A DNA stretch of 64,000 nucleotides from Cellvibrio sp. 79. GTDB taxonomy: Bacteria; Pseudomonadota; Gammaproteobacteria; Pseudomonadales; Cellvibrionaceae. The position numbers and the translations under genes are program-made. Of the stretch, positions 42,685 to 52,595 are shown one piece after another. The notes beneath the pieces are model-generated. The model saw only the letters and a list, made by a program, of their open reading frames with translations, was not told the origin of the DNA and did not search any database. Location of the stretch: positions 1,031,957 through 1,095,956 of the forward strand of contig MVDH01000003.1 of NCBI GenBank assembly GCA_003056245.1, written 5' to 3'. Within the stretch, counting starts at the first letter, position 1. Every line of letters starts with the position of its first letter.

Positions 42685-43345
42685 TTGAACCGACTCCTTT
42701 AATTTTGATAGTAATTTCCACCGCTAACGGCAAACCGGTAGCACCAGTAGTTGCGTCCGGCCAATCTTGCAGCCAGTCTTCAGTAAACTCGCGACCTTCC
42801 AGAACACTTTTACCGCGGGAGGTTACCGCCCCCTGATGCAAAAACCGTAGCTGGAAATCCTCAACGCCTTCCAGTAACAATTGGTGAAAACCGTCGTCCT
42901 CTTCAAGATCGATATCAGACAATTGGCGATTATATTCCGGCGCGAAGTCGCGCCAAAGTTTGCCATCCAGAATCCGGTACCCGATCAATTGCAGATCACT
43001 GCGCGGCAGATTGGAAAAATTAACCCAGCCACGACGCTTGAAAACCAGCAGGGTTTCATCGGCATCTTCCGCTGAGCCATCCAGGGTTTTCCCTTGAAAG
43101 ACCCAATTACGATCATTGCTACCTGGCGGCACTATATGGCGTAAATCTGCAGCAATCAGCTGCCAGGCGCGATCAACTTTATTAATATCATTGAGCACTT
43201 CATTCGTTCTTGTTGCCCCTTTATCAGCAGCATCCAGCGATTGAAAAGCCATAACAGCAATAATCGCCGAGACCACCAGCGCGATCATAACTTCCAGCAG
43301 GGTAAAGCCACGCTGGTTAAAGTTGCTGGGTTGTTTCAGGATCAC
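42638..43345 (-). CDS. gspJ: Type II secretion minor pseudopilin J
   Basis: A 235-residue pseudopilin with a prepilin leader cut at RG/FTLLEVMIALVVSAIIA (Glu at +5). The periplasmic domain (DRAWQLIAADLRHIVPP, YRILDGKLWRDFAPEYNRQ) is that of GspJ, which joins GspI and GspK at the tip. It overlaps gspI by 29 bases. Confidence 0.94.
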   Translation of the reverse strand: MILKQPSNFNQRGFTLLEVMIALVVSAIIAVMAFQSLDAADKGATRTNEVLNDINKVDRAWQLIAADLRHIVPPGSNDRNWVFQGKTLDGSAEDADETLLVFKRRGWVNFSNLPRSDLQLIGYRILDGKLWRDFAPEYNRQLSDIDLEEDDGFHQLLLEGVEDFQLRFLHQGAVTSRGKSVLEGREFTEDWLQDWPDATTGATGLPLAVEITIKIKGVGSIARLFALPEQFQTQQ

Positions 43346-43805
43346 TGATATACCCTGTCAAAAGTGCCATTGCCGGCTTGTCTTCATCAACAACGGAGCG
43401 CCCCAATGTCGGCCCGTCCGCAACACCCAGCAACCGGACTGTGATTTCAATACGCTTGAATCCCGGTTCGGGTAGGGTGTCCATCGCGATGGTTTTTTGC
43501 TGCCATTGCCAGCGCAAACCAGCCAGGTCTACAGTTCCGGCATCTTTCTCCGGTACCTTGTAATCCGGCAGGCGTTTTTGCATTTTTTGTTGCTGCAACA
43601 GGCGAATACGCGCCAGTTGGTTTTCCGCCACCCAATAGGCATAAGTCTTATCGCGAATTACGGCAGAACCATCGAGCTGCGTTATGATCAGCGTAATCAT
43701 TGCCGGCAATGCCAGAGCAACAATCATCAGGGCAATCATCGCTTCCAGTAGCGTAAAACCACGCTCCCGTCGCTGTGATGACCGGCCTCTCATCTGTTTG
43801 CTCAT
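43317..43805 (-). CDS. gspI: Type II secretion minor pseudopilin I
   Basis: A 162-residue pseudopilin with leader RERG/FTLLEAMIALMIVALALPAM. The body YWVAENQLARIRLLQQQ and RWQWQQKTIAMDTLPEPGFKRIEITV are typical of GspI. It nucleates the tip complex. Overlaps gspH by four bases (ATGA). Confidence 0.94.
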   Translation of the reverse strand: MSKQMRGRSSQRRERGFTLLEAMIALMIVALALPAMITLIITQLDGSAVIRDKTYAYWVAENQLARIRLLQQQKMQKRLPDYKVPEKDAGTVDLAGLRWQWQQKTIAMDTLPEPGFKRIEITVRLLGVADGPTLGRSVVDEDKPAMALLTGYISDPETTQQL

Positions 43806-44374
43806 AACCCTTTGCGTTCCTCTTCAAGGCGCTCTTCTTCGTTGATCCAATGCAACTCACCCATCAAATTCAACTCAAATTTCTGGGTTTCAACCTCGTA
43901 ATCCATGTTGGTTTGGCTGGCAAAGATTGCAATCTGCACCTCACCGGATGAATCCCCACTGGGGAAAAAACCCATGACCGGATCCTGGTACTCCAACTCC
44001 GGGTCGTATTCCCAGAGTTCTTCATCAATCGTGAATTCAATCGCCAAACCTTCCGCGATACAGTGCGCTGGCAACTCCGGTAACTCTTGCCATTGGCTAT
44101 CACGCACACGCTTCCAGGTGTAGCACCACTGCTCTTCTGCATCGATATCCTGCGCGGGGCGCAACTCGGCAAACAACCCGTAGGTTTCCCCTTTCAGCAC
44201 CGCCTGCTCAGATACATAACTGGCTTGCAACATAAACTCTTCTGCTTCCTTGCGAGCGTTGTCGGCAGTGGCATTTCCCCCGACTGCAATCGAAATCACC
44301 CCCACCGCCAGACCGATGATAAACACCACAACGATAATTTCGATCAGGGTAAAACCCTGCTGGCGGGGGCTCAC
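43802..44374 (-). CDS. gspH: Type II secretion pseudopilin H
   Basis: A 190-residue pseudopilin with a very short leader, MSPRQQG/FTLIEIIVVVFIIGLAVGVISI. The globular part starts EAEEFMLQASYVSEQAVLKGETYGL. GspH joins the tip complex to the major pilin GspG. It follows gspG by 21 bases. Confidence 0.94.
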   Translation of the reverse strand: MSPRQQGFTLIEIIVVVFIIGLAVGVISIAVGGNATADNARKEAEEFMLQASYVSEQAVLKGETYGLFAELRPAQDIDAEEQWCYTWKRVRDSQWQELPELPAHCIAEGLAIEFTIDEELWEYDPELEYQDPVMGFFPSGDSSGEVQIAIFASQTNMDYEVETQKFELNLMGELHWINEEERLEEERKGL

Positions 44375-44395
44375 AACTATTATCCGGACCTAAAC

Positions 44396-44857
44396 TTATT
44401 CCGAGTCCCAAACACTGATGTCAGCATTCTGGCCTTCACCGCCGCTCACACCGTCAGCACCCAAGCTGTATATATCAAATTCATGGCCTTCACCCGGGCT
44501 CATGTATTGATACTCATTGCCCCATGGGTCCTTGGTCAGGTTATCGATGTAGCCAGACTCTTTGTAGTTGCGTGGCACTGGCGCGATGGATGGCTTGGTG
44601 ACCAGCGCTTCCAGACCTTGCTCGGTAGTCGGGAAGTTAAAGTTGTCTATGCGATACAACTTGAGCGCCGTCTGCAGCGAGCTGAAATCCGCACGCGCTT
44701 TCTTGACGTTGGCTTTATCGAGGTTATCCATCACGTTGGGAACCACAATACCGGCCAGCAAACCGATGATGATTACCACCACCATGATCTCTACCAGAGT
44801 AAAACCCGCCTGGCGGGCTTCGACCTTACGGCCGGGGTAACGCAGACTTGTGTTCAT
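44396..44857 (-). CDS. gspG: Type II secretion major pseudopilin G
   Basis: A 153-residue protein with leader ending QAG/FTLVEIMVVVIIIGLLAGIVVPNV. The C-terminal half has the GspG calcium-binding loop region (PWGNEYQYMSPGEGHEFDIYSLGADGVSGGEGQNADISVWD begins at about residue 113). It is the main building block of the pseudopilus. Its gene lies 67 bases after gspF. Confidence 0.97.
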   Translation of the reverse strand: MNTSLRYPGRKVEARQAGFTLVEIMVVVIIIGLLAGIVVPNVMDNLDKANVKKARADFSSLQTALKLYRIDNFNFPTTEQGLEALVTKPSIAPVPRNYKESGYIDNLTKDPWGNEYQYMSPGEGHEFDIYSLGADGVSGGEGQNADISVWDSE

Positions 44858-44924
44858 AGTGTTCTCCAGAACAGCTTTGATAAATGATTGGATTGAAGAA
44901 AATTGGTACGGATATCCGCGCGGA

Positions 44925-46163
44925 TCAAGTCAGCTTGGACATTTCGAAAATCGGGGTCAGGATTGCCAATACAATTAGACACACAGCGCCGCCCATAAAA
45001 ATAATCGTCGCCGGCTCAAGCAAACCCATCGCCACCCCCAGCATCATTTCCAACTCGCGCTCCTGGTCTTTAGAGGCGTTGTCCAGTTGCTGGGGCAAAG
45101 TACCGTTGGTCTCACCACTCGCCACCAATTGCACCAGCAACGGCGGGAAGTGACCGGTATTTTCCATGGCACGACTCAAACTCATACCTTCACGCACTGC
45201 AGCGGCCACCTGGTCGCAGGCCTCTTGCAGAACCTTATTGGTCATCACTTGCCCGGAAATGTTCAATGCTTGCAAGAGCGGCACACCACTGGCAGAAAGC
45301 AAGCTCAAGGTAGCGGCAAAACGGGCGGAGTTAATCTGTTTTACCAGTTCACCGATAACAGGAAGTTTTAACTGGACCACATGCCAGGCACGCAACCGCT
45401 TGGGATCACGCATCATACGTTTGATAAGGTAGTAAACCCCAATCAGCGCAATAAAAAGGTAGACCCCGTAACTGATCAAAAAACTACTCGTCGCCATCAG
45501 GGCTTCAGTCAGTGCGGGCAACTCGCGTTTGCCCTGCTCAAAGATTTTCACCAGCTTGGGCACCACCAGCACCATTAACGCGATGATTACGGCCATACTC
45601 ACGACCAGCATCACAAGCGGGTAGATCATCGCCATTTTGATGCGCTGTTGTAATACCTGGCTGGTTTGGGTGTAATCCGCGAGGCGCTCCAGAACGGGGC
45701 TGAGATACCCCGAGCCTTCACCCGCCCGCACCAAGGCGCGGTACATATCATTGAATGCAATGGGGTTATCGCCCATCGCTTGCGCCAGGCTAAAACCTTC
45801 CAGGACACGGGTGCGAACTTGCAACACGACGCGTTTAACGTTCGCTTTTTGCGATTGCTTGGCGGTTGCGTGCAGGGCTTCATCCAGCGGTAATCCGGAT
45901 TTCACCAGCGATGCCAATTGGCGGGTAATCAAACTGAGGTCGCGTGTGCTTAATTTGGATGCGCGGCGACGAAAACTGGCTTGCAGGCTCAAGCCTTCAT
46001 CATTTTTGGCAGCCGCCGCTTCACCGGCCGCGCTTAGCACTTCCAGCGGTTTTAATTTTTTTGCCCGCAACTGGGTGCGGATATGCCGTTCGGAATCCCC
46101 TTCAAGGATACCTTTAACGGTTTTCCCTTCTTCATTCAGCGCTTTGTAACTATAGGCACCCAT
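44925..46163 (-). CDS. gspF: Type II secretion inner-membrane platform protein F
   Basis: A 412-residue membrane protein with the two repeated GspF cytoplasmic domains: about 75-195 (LITRQLASLVKSGLPLDEAL, ANVKRVVLQVRTRVLEGFSLAQAM) and 275-390 (RFAATLSLLSASGVPLLQALNISGQV, VREGMSLSRAMENTGHFPP). Three membrane helices lie at about 172-192, 225-245 and 378-400. It links the ATPase to the pseudopilus. Confidence 0.96.
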   Translation of the reverse strand: MGAYSYKALNEEGKTVKGILEGDSERHIRTQLRAKKLKPLEVLSAAGEAAAAKNDEGLSLQASFRRRASKLSTRDLSLITRQLASLVKSGLPLDEALHATAKQSQKANVKRVVLQVRTRVLEGFSLAQAMGDNPIAFNDMYRALVRAGEGSGYLSPVLERLADYTQTSQVLQQRIKMAMIYPLVMLVVSMAVIIALMVLVVPKLVKIFEQGKRELPALTEALMATSSFLISYGVYLFIALIGVYYLIKRMMRDPKRLRAWHVVQLKLPVIGELVKQINSARFAATLSLLSASGVPLLQALNISGQVMTNKVLQEACDQVAAAVREGMSLSRAMENTGHFPPLLVQLVASGETNGTLPQQLDNASKDQERELEMMLGVAMGLLEPATIIFMGGAVCLIVLAILTPIFEMSKLT

Positions 46164-46173
46164 GAAATCTTCC

Positions 46174-47724
46174 TTATAGCTGCGTGGTTACACGCAGAAC
46201 TTCTTCAATACTGGTGATGCCATTCAGTACACAGGTACGGCCGTCATCGCTCATGGATGCACTGTGTTTGCGCGCTTCCGCCAGAAGTTCTTGTTCGCCG
46301 GCTTGCTCATGGATCAGATGACGCAGGCGCTCAGTGATCTCAATTAATTCATAGATACCTTTACGGCCGCGATAACCCTGATGGTTACAATGCTTGCAAC
46401 CGCTCGGCGCCGGACGCCAGATCGGAGTATCCAGTGGCAATTTGAGCATTTCGCGCTCGGCGTCGCTGGGCATGTATTGCTCTTTACAGTGGGTACAAAG
46501 TACGCGCACCAGGCGTTGCGCCATTACTACTTCAAGGCTCGATGCCAACAGGAAGGGTTCAACACCCATATCCTTCAGACGCAACACAGCGCCAATCGCG
46601 GTGTTAGTGTGGAGGGTGGATAACACCAAGTGACCGGTGAGCGACGCCTGAATCGCAATTTCAGCGGTTTCGCCGTCACGGATTTCCCCTACCATCACTA
46701 CATCAGGGTCCTGACGGAGGATAGCGCGCAAACCACGCGCAAAGGTCATATCGACTTTAGCGTTAACCTGGGTTTGCCCAATACCGGGCAGTAAATATTC
46801 CACCGGGTCTTCAATAGTGAGGATGTTGCGGCTGCGCGTATTGATATGGCTGAGACTGGCGTAAAGCGTTGTGGTTTTACCGGAACCCGTAGGGCCGGTT
46901 ACCAAAATAATTCCGTGAGGTTTAATCAGGTTTTTAGTCAGGCGCTCATAGACCTGCGGCGGCATTTGCAATTGCTCAAGACGCAGTTGACCGGCCGCCT
47001 GGTCCAGAATACGCAATACAATTCGCTCGCCAAACGCTGAAGGAATTGTCGATACACGAATATCGACTGCATGACCCGCAAGGCGCACAGTGATACGTCC
47101 GTCTTGGGGCAAGCGCTTTTCAGCGATATCCAAACGCGCCATTACTTTCAGGCGCGACACCAGCACTGGCGCTAATTCAGCTTTGGGAGACAGCACCTCG
47201 GTCAACACACCGTCAATACGGAAGCGCACAGATACGCGGTCTTCAAACGGTTCCAGATGGATATCCGAAGCACCTTCGCGTACAGCCTGGGAAAGAATGG
47301 CGTTAATCAGGCGGATAATCGGTGCATCATCGTCACCGGCCAGCAGGTCGGTGCGATCAGCCAAATCATCGGCCATGGACGATAGATCAAATTCATTGCC
47401 CAGATCTTCAGCAGCACGCTGGGCTGCACCATCGCCACTTTGGTATTCACGGGTAAGGCGCTTTTGAAAATCTTCCGCCGGCATCTCTTCCAGCTCAAAA
47501 CCAGCACCGAGGATACGTTGCAGCTCCAGCAACACCTCCAGTGTCAAGCCAGGCTTGTGCAGCACTTTGGGATTAATACCATTAGCCACATCTTCCAGCA
47601 TGACCCCGTTAGCCGAGGCAAAACTAAATGGGAGACGTTCAAGACCTGCTGCTGAATCAGCAGAATCCTGCCCGTCAGAAGATAAGTCTTCCGCAACGGT
47701 GGGTTCCAGCACTTGCTCGGTCAC
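46174..47724 (-). CDS. gspE: Type II secretion ATPase E
   Basis: A 516-residue ATPase. N-terminal GspL-binding domain at about 40-125, then the RecA-like domain with Walker A GPTGSGKT (277-284, Lys283), an Asp box (RQDPDVVMVGEIRDGETA) and a His box (SLTGHLVLSTLHTN). A zinc-binding tetracysteine loop follows (CTHC, then CKHC about 30 residues later). It powers pseudopilus growth in the cytoplasm. The start is 2 bases before the end of gspD. Confidence 0.97.
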   Translation of the reverse strand: MTEQVLEPTVAEDLSSDGQDSADSAAGLERLPFSFASANGVMLEDVANGINPKVLHKPGLTLEVLLELQRILGAGFELEEMPAEDFQKRLTREYQSGDGAAQRAAEDLGNEFDLSSMADDLADRTDLLAGDDDAPIIRLINAILSQAVREGASDIHLEPFEDRVSVRFRIDGVLTEVLSPKAELAPVLVSRLKVMARLDIAEKRLPQDGRITVRLAGHAVDIRVSTIPSAFGERIVLRILDQAAGQLRLEQLQMPPQVYERLTKNLIKPHGIILVTGPTGSGKTTTLYASLSHINTRSRNILTIEDPVEYLLPGIGQTQVNAKVDMTFARGLRAILRQDPDVVMVGEIRDGETAEIAIQASLTGHLVLSTLHTNTAIGAVLRLKDMGVEPFLLASSLEVVMAQRLVRVLCTHCKEQYMPSDAEREMLKLPLDTPIWRPAPSGCKHCNHQGYRGRKGIYELIEITERLRHLIHEQAGEQELLAEARKHSASMSDDGRTCVLNGITSIEEVLRVTTQL

Positions 47725-47726
47725 GG

Positions 47727-49793
47727 TTATTCCTCACCTTGAACGGCAGGTTGCTGATCTTGTTGCTGGGTTTGCTCCTGGAACTTGCGAATTGATTCTT
47801 GCCACTCAGGCAACACGGGCACATCGCCTTTATTCAACAATATTCCGCGACTACGCTGGAAGTTAACTTGTTGATCACGCAACGCGCGATATTTTTCTGC
47901 CGTAGCACCAGTAAGTACTTCATCAGTACGGATAATTGTAGGCTTCAGGAAAATCAGCAGGTTGGTTTTGCGCTTCGCGGCACTTTGCGAGCGGAACAGA
48001 TGACCAAGCACCGGAATACTTCCCAATACGGGCACACGTTGATCGCCCTTATTAACTTCATCCTGAATCAAACCTCCCAGCACTACAGTTTGACCATCGC
48101 CAGCCAGAATCTGGGTTTTAATTTCACGCTTGCTGGTCGTTGGGCCATTGGGAGAATTCTGGGTGTTACCAATCACCGACGAAATTTCCTGCTCAATATC
48201 CAATACCAAGCTATCGCCCTCATTAATATGGGGAGTTACCTGCAGCTTGATACCTACATCTTCACGGTTAACGGTATTAAACGGACTGGAGAATGAATTG
48301 TTATTCCCACCGGTATTGGTTCCTGACATACCACTGTATGAGCCAGTAACAAAGGGAACCTGTTGCCCTACGAGAATTGATGCTTCACTGTTGTCGGTAG
48401 TTAACAGGCTCGGCGTAGAAAGAATGTTGCTCGACTCGGTGGTCTGCAAAAGTTTGAGCACACTGAGAAAATCCAGGTTATCGCCCAAACGGCCTACACC
48501 GAATACCGGTGATCCTACTGATGTTATCCCGCCGGCAAGTGAACCGAGTGCAGTTTGGCTGTTTGGGTTATCAAGCAAGTTAAGTGCAGGCGTTCCAACC
48601 TTGGCCAGGGCACCGCCAGAAGTAAACCCGCCAAACCCGCTATCATCTGCCTGGTATATCCACTCGACACCAATTTCTTTAGCATTGTTGCCGGTGATTT
48701 CTACAATAATCGCTTCAACCAATACCTGAGCGCGACGAATATCCAGACTATCTACAATCGACAGCAATGTGTTCATTGTTTCCACATCGGCAGTGATCAA
48801 CACCGAGTTGGTAGCCTCATCTGCCTGAACTGCTGCCTGGGATGTATTAGCAGGAGCGCCTTCGGCAGGCTTACCGCCACCTACGCTCTGCAACATTCCC
48901 GAAAGGACTTTGGCAACCTCTTCCGCTTTGGCGTACTTCAGATAAAACACACGTACATTGTTATTGCGGGTTTGCGGGCGATCCAGATCATCAACCAATA
49001 GCTTCAAGCGTTGGCGAGTCAGGTCATCGCCACTGATAACCACTGCGTTAGTACGTTTGTCAGCCACAATTACCGGCGGCGAAGTAGTCATGCCGCGGTT
49101 AGGGTCCGGTTTTTCCAATTGGGTGAGCATGGCCACAACATCTGCCGCATTAGCGTATTTCAACGGAATTACGTCGGTATGGGTCATCCCGATTTTATCC
49201 AGCTGAATAACCAACTCGTTCATCCGCGCCACGTTGGCGCGGGTATCGGTAATGATCAGCGCATTACTGGGCTCATAGGTGGTCAAATGGCCATATTGAG
49301 GAACCAACGGACGCAAAGCGGCGAGGATTTTAGCCGCGCTGGTATTTTTCAGCGGGATCACCTGGGTGATATACAAATCGTCTTTGTTACGGACATTATT
49401 CTCGGTAGGAATTGGCAAGTTACGTGCATCGCGGTTCATCACAATACGTACAATATTGCCGCTCTCTACTGCGGTAAAGCCGTGCACATCAAGCGACGCC
49501 AAAAACAATTCATAAAGTTCTTTTGCATTGAGGGGCTTGGTGTTAATGACCTTGATTGGCCCACGAACTTTCGGATCGATAATGATAGTTTTTCCAGTCG
49601 CACCAGCGATGAACTTGATGACTTCCTGAATATCCGAATCATTGAAATTTACGGTCCAGGCCTGTTCGCCTGCTGCATTCTGGCCCGCTGGTTCTACCTG
49701 CGCGATTGCGAGATTGGCGGTACCACTGATAATCGCCGCCAGCATCATGCTGGAGATAATTTTCTTATTCTTACGACCATTCGAACGGATCAC
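47727..49793 (-). CDS. gspD: Type II secretion outer-membrane secretin D
   Basis: A 688-residue secretin with signal peptide (ISSMMLAAIISGTANLAIAQ). Four periplasmic N domains (about 45-350) are followed by the secretin core: VGQQVPFVTG, EDVGIKLQVTPHINEGDSLVLDIEQEIS, REIKTQILAGDGQTVVLGGLIQDE, RVPVLGSIPVLGHLFRSQ. A Gln-rich tail ends the protein. It forms the outer-membrane channel for folded exoenzymes such as the mannanase group in this window. Confidence 0.97.
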   Translation of the reverse strand: MIRSNGRKNKKIISSMMLAAIISGTANLAIAQVEPAGQNAAGEQAWTVNFNDSDIQEVIKFIAGATGKTIIIDPKVRGPIKVINTKPLNAKELYELFLASLDVHGFTAVESGNIVRIVMNRDARNLPIPTENNVRNKDDLYITQVIPLKNTSAAKILAALRPLVPQYGHLTTYEPSNALIITDTRANVARMNELVIQLDKIGMTHTDVIPLKYANAADVVAMLTQLEKPDPNRGMTTSPPVIVADKRTNAVVISGDDLTRQRLKLLVDDLDRPQTRNNNVRVFYLKYAKAEEVAKVLSGMLQSVGGGKPAEGAPANTSQAAVQADEATNSVLITADVETMNTLLSIVDSLDIRRAQVLVEAIIVEITGNNAKEIGVEWIYQADDSGFGGFTSGGALAKVGTPALNLLDNPNSQTALGSLAGGITSVGSPVFGVGRLGDNLDFLSVLKLLQTTESSNILSTPSLLTTDNSEASILVGQQVPFVTGSYSGMSGTNTGGNNNSFSSPFNTVNREDVGIKLQVTPHINEGDSLVLDIEQEISSVIGNTQNSPNGPTTSKREIKTQILAGDGQTVVLGGLIQDEVNKGDQRVPVLGSIPVLGHLFRSQSAAKRKTNLLIFLKPTIIRTDEVLTGATAEKYRALRDQQVNFQRSRGILLNKGDVPVLPEWQESIRKFQEQTQQQDQQPAVQGEE

Positions 49794-49800
49794 GAAAACC

Positions 49801-50862
49801 TCACTTGAGCATTACGTCTAGGTTAACTGTACTGCCACCGCGTCTGATCTCCAGATTCGCAGAGGTGGCACTACCCATACTTTTATAAATTTCCATAATC
49901 TTCCCCGGACTGCTGAGGGGAACACCATTAACCGCCGTTACGATATCGTCGGTTTGCAATCCCAGGGAATTAAACATTTCAGCGTTGCGGCCGGGTCGAA
50001 TCTTATAACCCACCACCTGGCCGTTTTCACGATAAATACTCATCGCGACAACATCAGCCAGCGTCTTGCTCATTTGGGCCATCCCCGGATCCCTTGCAGC
50101 TGCGGGACCCGGTCCCGATGTTTCAACCGGAGGGCGTCTGTCCGCAAAAACCGGAGGCTGTTGTTGATAAGGTGGATTAGCGTAGCCACCTGTTTGCCCT
50201 GGCGGCGGAGCAGAAACAGTCGCTCCTAATTTAGGAGCATTCGGATCGTCTTTATACATCCACAAAGATTCAAATGAACCATTGTTATTAACGATGACTC
50301 GCAGATCCAACACTTTTGCCAGAGTTACGTTATTTCCTGCCGGCAGCGTATCGCCAATACCATACACATCAGCTTTATCTCCAGTTGCAATAATCGCACG
50401 TGCTGCTTTTTCGTCGTTGCTGGACAAAACTCCACGCAAAATCAGATTAAGCTGGGTGTCCGCGGCATTATTCTCGATACCCTGAGCAGTTGCCGCAGGT
50501 TGCGCTTCAACAGGAGCGGGTTCGGCATTGGTTTCACCGAACGGCGCCAGATTTTTAACCTGCGCAATGTTGATACCTCCTGCACCCGCTGGATTCGGGG
50601 CAGGGCTGTCAGGCGCTACAGAGGTGATTGTCGCTGGAGGAATCACAGGATTGGGGATAACCAACCAAAACAATCGCGCCAGACTATGCCCAAGCCATAG
50701 CACCAGCAGCAAAATAATCAACCACTGCCATCGCTCAAGAGGCACACGGCTTAAAAAGCCAAATAGACGCTGCAGCTGTTGTTCCAACTGAGCAGTTCGC
50801 TGTGCGAGGGCGACATTATTAATAAATGATTTGTCGGGCATGGGTATGGCTGAGTCCTTCAC
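49801..50862 (-). CDS. gspC: Type II secretion protein C
   Basis: A 353-residue inner-membrane protein: one helix at about 47-67 (WQWLIILLLVLWLGHSLARLFWL), the homology region (about 130-210, LNLILRGVLSSNDEKAARAIIAT), a Pro/Gln-rich linker and a C-terminal PDZ domain (about 260-353, RPGRNAEMFNSLGLQTDDIVTAVNGVPL). It connects the platform with the secretin and is thought to choose substrates. First gene of the operon. Confidence 0.96.
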   Translation of the reverse strand: MKDSAIPMPDKSFINNVALAQRTAQLEQQLQRLFGFLSRVPLERWQWLIILLLVLWLGHSLARLFWLVIPNPVIPPATITSVAPDSPAPNPAGAGGINIAQVKNLAPFGETNAEPAPVEAQPAATAQGIENNAADTQLNLILRGVLSSNDEKAARAIIATGDKADVYGIGDTLPAGNNVTLAKVLDLRVIVNNNGSFESLWMYKDDPNAPKLGATVSAPPPGQTGGYANPPYQQQPPVFADRRPPVETSGPGPAAARDPGMAQMSKTLADVVAMSIYRENGQVVGYKIRPGRNAEMFNSLGLQTDDIVTAVNGVPLSSPGKIMEIYKSMGSATSANLEIRRGGSTVNLDVMLK

Positions 50863-51105
50863 ACTGGGTTTACAGCGGACAGATTAAATTGGCAATTGTC
50901 AGCGGTATCAAAAGCTTAGTGCGTTATGTTTATCAAAGCTATGAGATTCTACTCCACATCTATTACAAAAGCTAAATAGTTGATGAGGGGGTAGGTAGAC
51001 CAAGAAGCGTAAGTTTCAACAGCTTTTTGACGACAGAAAAGGAGGTTAGTTGCAGAATTGATGAAATATGCGACAAAAAGCACAAAAATAGTCATCTAAA
51101 ATGAG

Positions 51106-51143
51106 AAAAACCCTGACTGCAGGAGGGGGCAATCAGGGTTTTT
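51106..51143. terminator. Orphan hairpin terminator between gspC and xseB
   Basis: AAAAACCCTGA (51106-51116) pairs with TCAGGGTTTTT (51133-51143). It lies in the 520-base gap between divergent gspC and xseB, where no annotated transcript should end. A TTGACG box, an AAGGAGG ribosome-binding-like site (about 51040) and a 12-codon frame (51060-51098) lie to its left. The gap otherwise shows no clear feature apart from a TATAAT box near 51347 before xseB. Confidence 0.7.
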
Positions 51144-51383
51144 ACAGGATGACCGGCCAAACCTTGGCAATAATGCGCTCGATTCCATATATTCCCTGCT
51201 TTTGCCGCATCCGGCAGCAATCTCCAATGACGATCATTATTGATGAATAAGACGTCACACAACAGTAGCCAATTTCGGTAAGTTTTGTAGGAAATATCTC
51301 ACAATGCTGTGAGCCAAAACCTCGGCAGAATCACAGCGTCAGGTTTATAATCCGCGCCCACCTCCACGTGCGAGACACTAACT

Positions 51384-51629
51384 ATGCCACCCAAGAAAAA
51401 AAGTATCGATTTTGAACAGTCGCTTGGCACCTTGGAAAGCCTGGTAAATCGTATGGAACAGGGGGATATGACATTGGAAGAGTCCCTCCAGGCATTCGAA
51501 AGCGGTATCGCTTTGACGCGCGAATGTCAGGCCAGGCTTGCTGCCGCAGAGCTGCATGTTAATAAACTGATTGAAGTGCAAGGCAATATCAGCCTTGAAC
51601 CCTTCGACGCAGAGGAAGGCGACATTTGA
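51384..51629 (+). CDS. xseB: Exodeoxyribonuclease VII small subunit
   Basis: An 81-residue protein of the usual XseB length. The core [43 protein letters not shown] is typical. It binds XseA (not in the window) to form exonuclease VII for single-stranded DNA. Its TGA overlaps the ispA start as TGATG, the conserved xseB-ispA-dxs order of gammaproteobacteria. Confidence 0.96.
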   Translation: MPPKKKSIDFEQSLGTLESLVNRMEQGDMTLEESLQAFESGIALTRECQARLAAAELHVNKLIEVQGNISLEPFDAEEGDI

Positions 51630-52516
51630 TGTCCGGGGAATTCAATTTATTTGCCCAATCCTGCCGCCAACGTATAGATACCGCCCTGGATCTTTACTTC
51701 CCGGTGCAAGATGATCCAACCCGCCTCCGCGCTGCTATGCGCTACAGCCTTTTCAACGGTGGCAAACGGGTTCGTCCCACACTGGCGTATGCAGCGGCAC
51801 TGGCAATCGACCCCAATATCGATCTGAAAAATATTGATCCGATTGCCTGCGCACTTGAATGCTTGCATTCATATAGCCTGGTTCATGACGATCTGCCCGC
51901 AATGGATGACGATGACCTACGTCGCGGGAAGCCGACCTGCCATATCGCTTTTGATGAAGCAACTGCCATCCTTGCTGGTGATGGATTGCAAACCCTGGCA
52001 TTTGAGCTTTTATTAGGCACCCGTTTAACAGCAGAGACCAAAGTGCAGTTGATTGCGCAGTTAACGCGCGCATCTGGTGCGGAGGGCATGGTTCTTGGGC
52101 AGGCAATTGACCTTGCGGCAGTAGATCAACAATTGAATCTGGCGCAACTGGAGAATATGCATCGACACAAAACCGGTGCGCTAATCCGTGCCAGTGTTGC
52201 CATGGGAGCCTTGGCAGCCGGGGTCGATGACCGACAGTTGGCAGCCCTTGATAATTATGCCGCCGCAATCGGTCTCGCTTTTCAGGTGCAGGATGACATC
52301 CTTGATGTAACCACTGATACAGCCACCTTAGGCAAACAACAGGGGGCTGATATTGCCCGCAACAAACCCACCTATGTGTCATTACTAGGGTTGGAGACCG
52401 CCCGGGCAAAAGCAGCAGAATTGCACAATCAAGCACTCGCATCGCTCGAAACCTTCGGGGAGAGCGCAGAGCATCTGCGCCAAATGGCCGACTACATAAT
52501 CCATAGGATCAACTAG
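51629..52516 (+). CDS. ispA: Farnesyl diphosphate synthase
   Basis: A 295-residue trans-prenyltransferase. It has the first Asp-rich motif [17 protein letters not shown] (about 84-100), the second as DDILD (about 222-226), and FNGGKRVRP for the pyrophosphate site. It adds isopentenyl diphosphate to make farnesyl diphosphate for ubiquinone and undecaprenyl chains. The start at 51629 is fixed by the TGATG overlap with xseB. It lies upstream of dxs, in the same pathway. Confidence 0.97.
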   Translation: MSGEFNLFAQSCRQRIDTALDLYFPVQDDPTRLRAAMRYSLFNGGKRVRPTLAYAAALAIDPNIDLKNIDPIACALECLHSYSLVHDDLPAMDDDDLRRGKPTCHIAFDEATAILAGDGLQTLAFELLLGTRLTAETKVQLIAQLTRASGAEGMVLGQAIDLAAVDQQLNLAQLENMHRHKTGALIRASVAMGALAAGVDDRQLAALDNYAAAIGLAFQVQDDILDVTTDTATLGKQQGADIARNKPTYVSLLGLETARAKAAELHNQALASLETFGESAEHLRQMADYIIHRIN

Positions 52517-52595
52517 CCAAGCCTCCACCAAGGTGCCTACAATGGCAGGCTTGCAGAAGCTGTACCCTACAACGATAACCAGATTGATGAACCTG

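Noticed and set aside
44087-44887. 266-codon plus-strand frame opposite gspG and gspH
   Set aside because: Shadow of the pseudopilin genes, which have clear prepilin leaders and conserved order.
49011-49808. 265-codon plus-strand frame opposite gspD
   Set aside because: The secretin gene on the minus strand accounts for the region fully.
51753-52442. 229-codon minus-strand frame opposite ispA
   Set aside because: ispA has both Asp-rich motifs and coupling with xseB; the opposite frame is Arg/Pro/His-rich and without motif.
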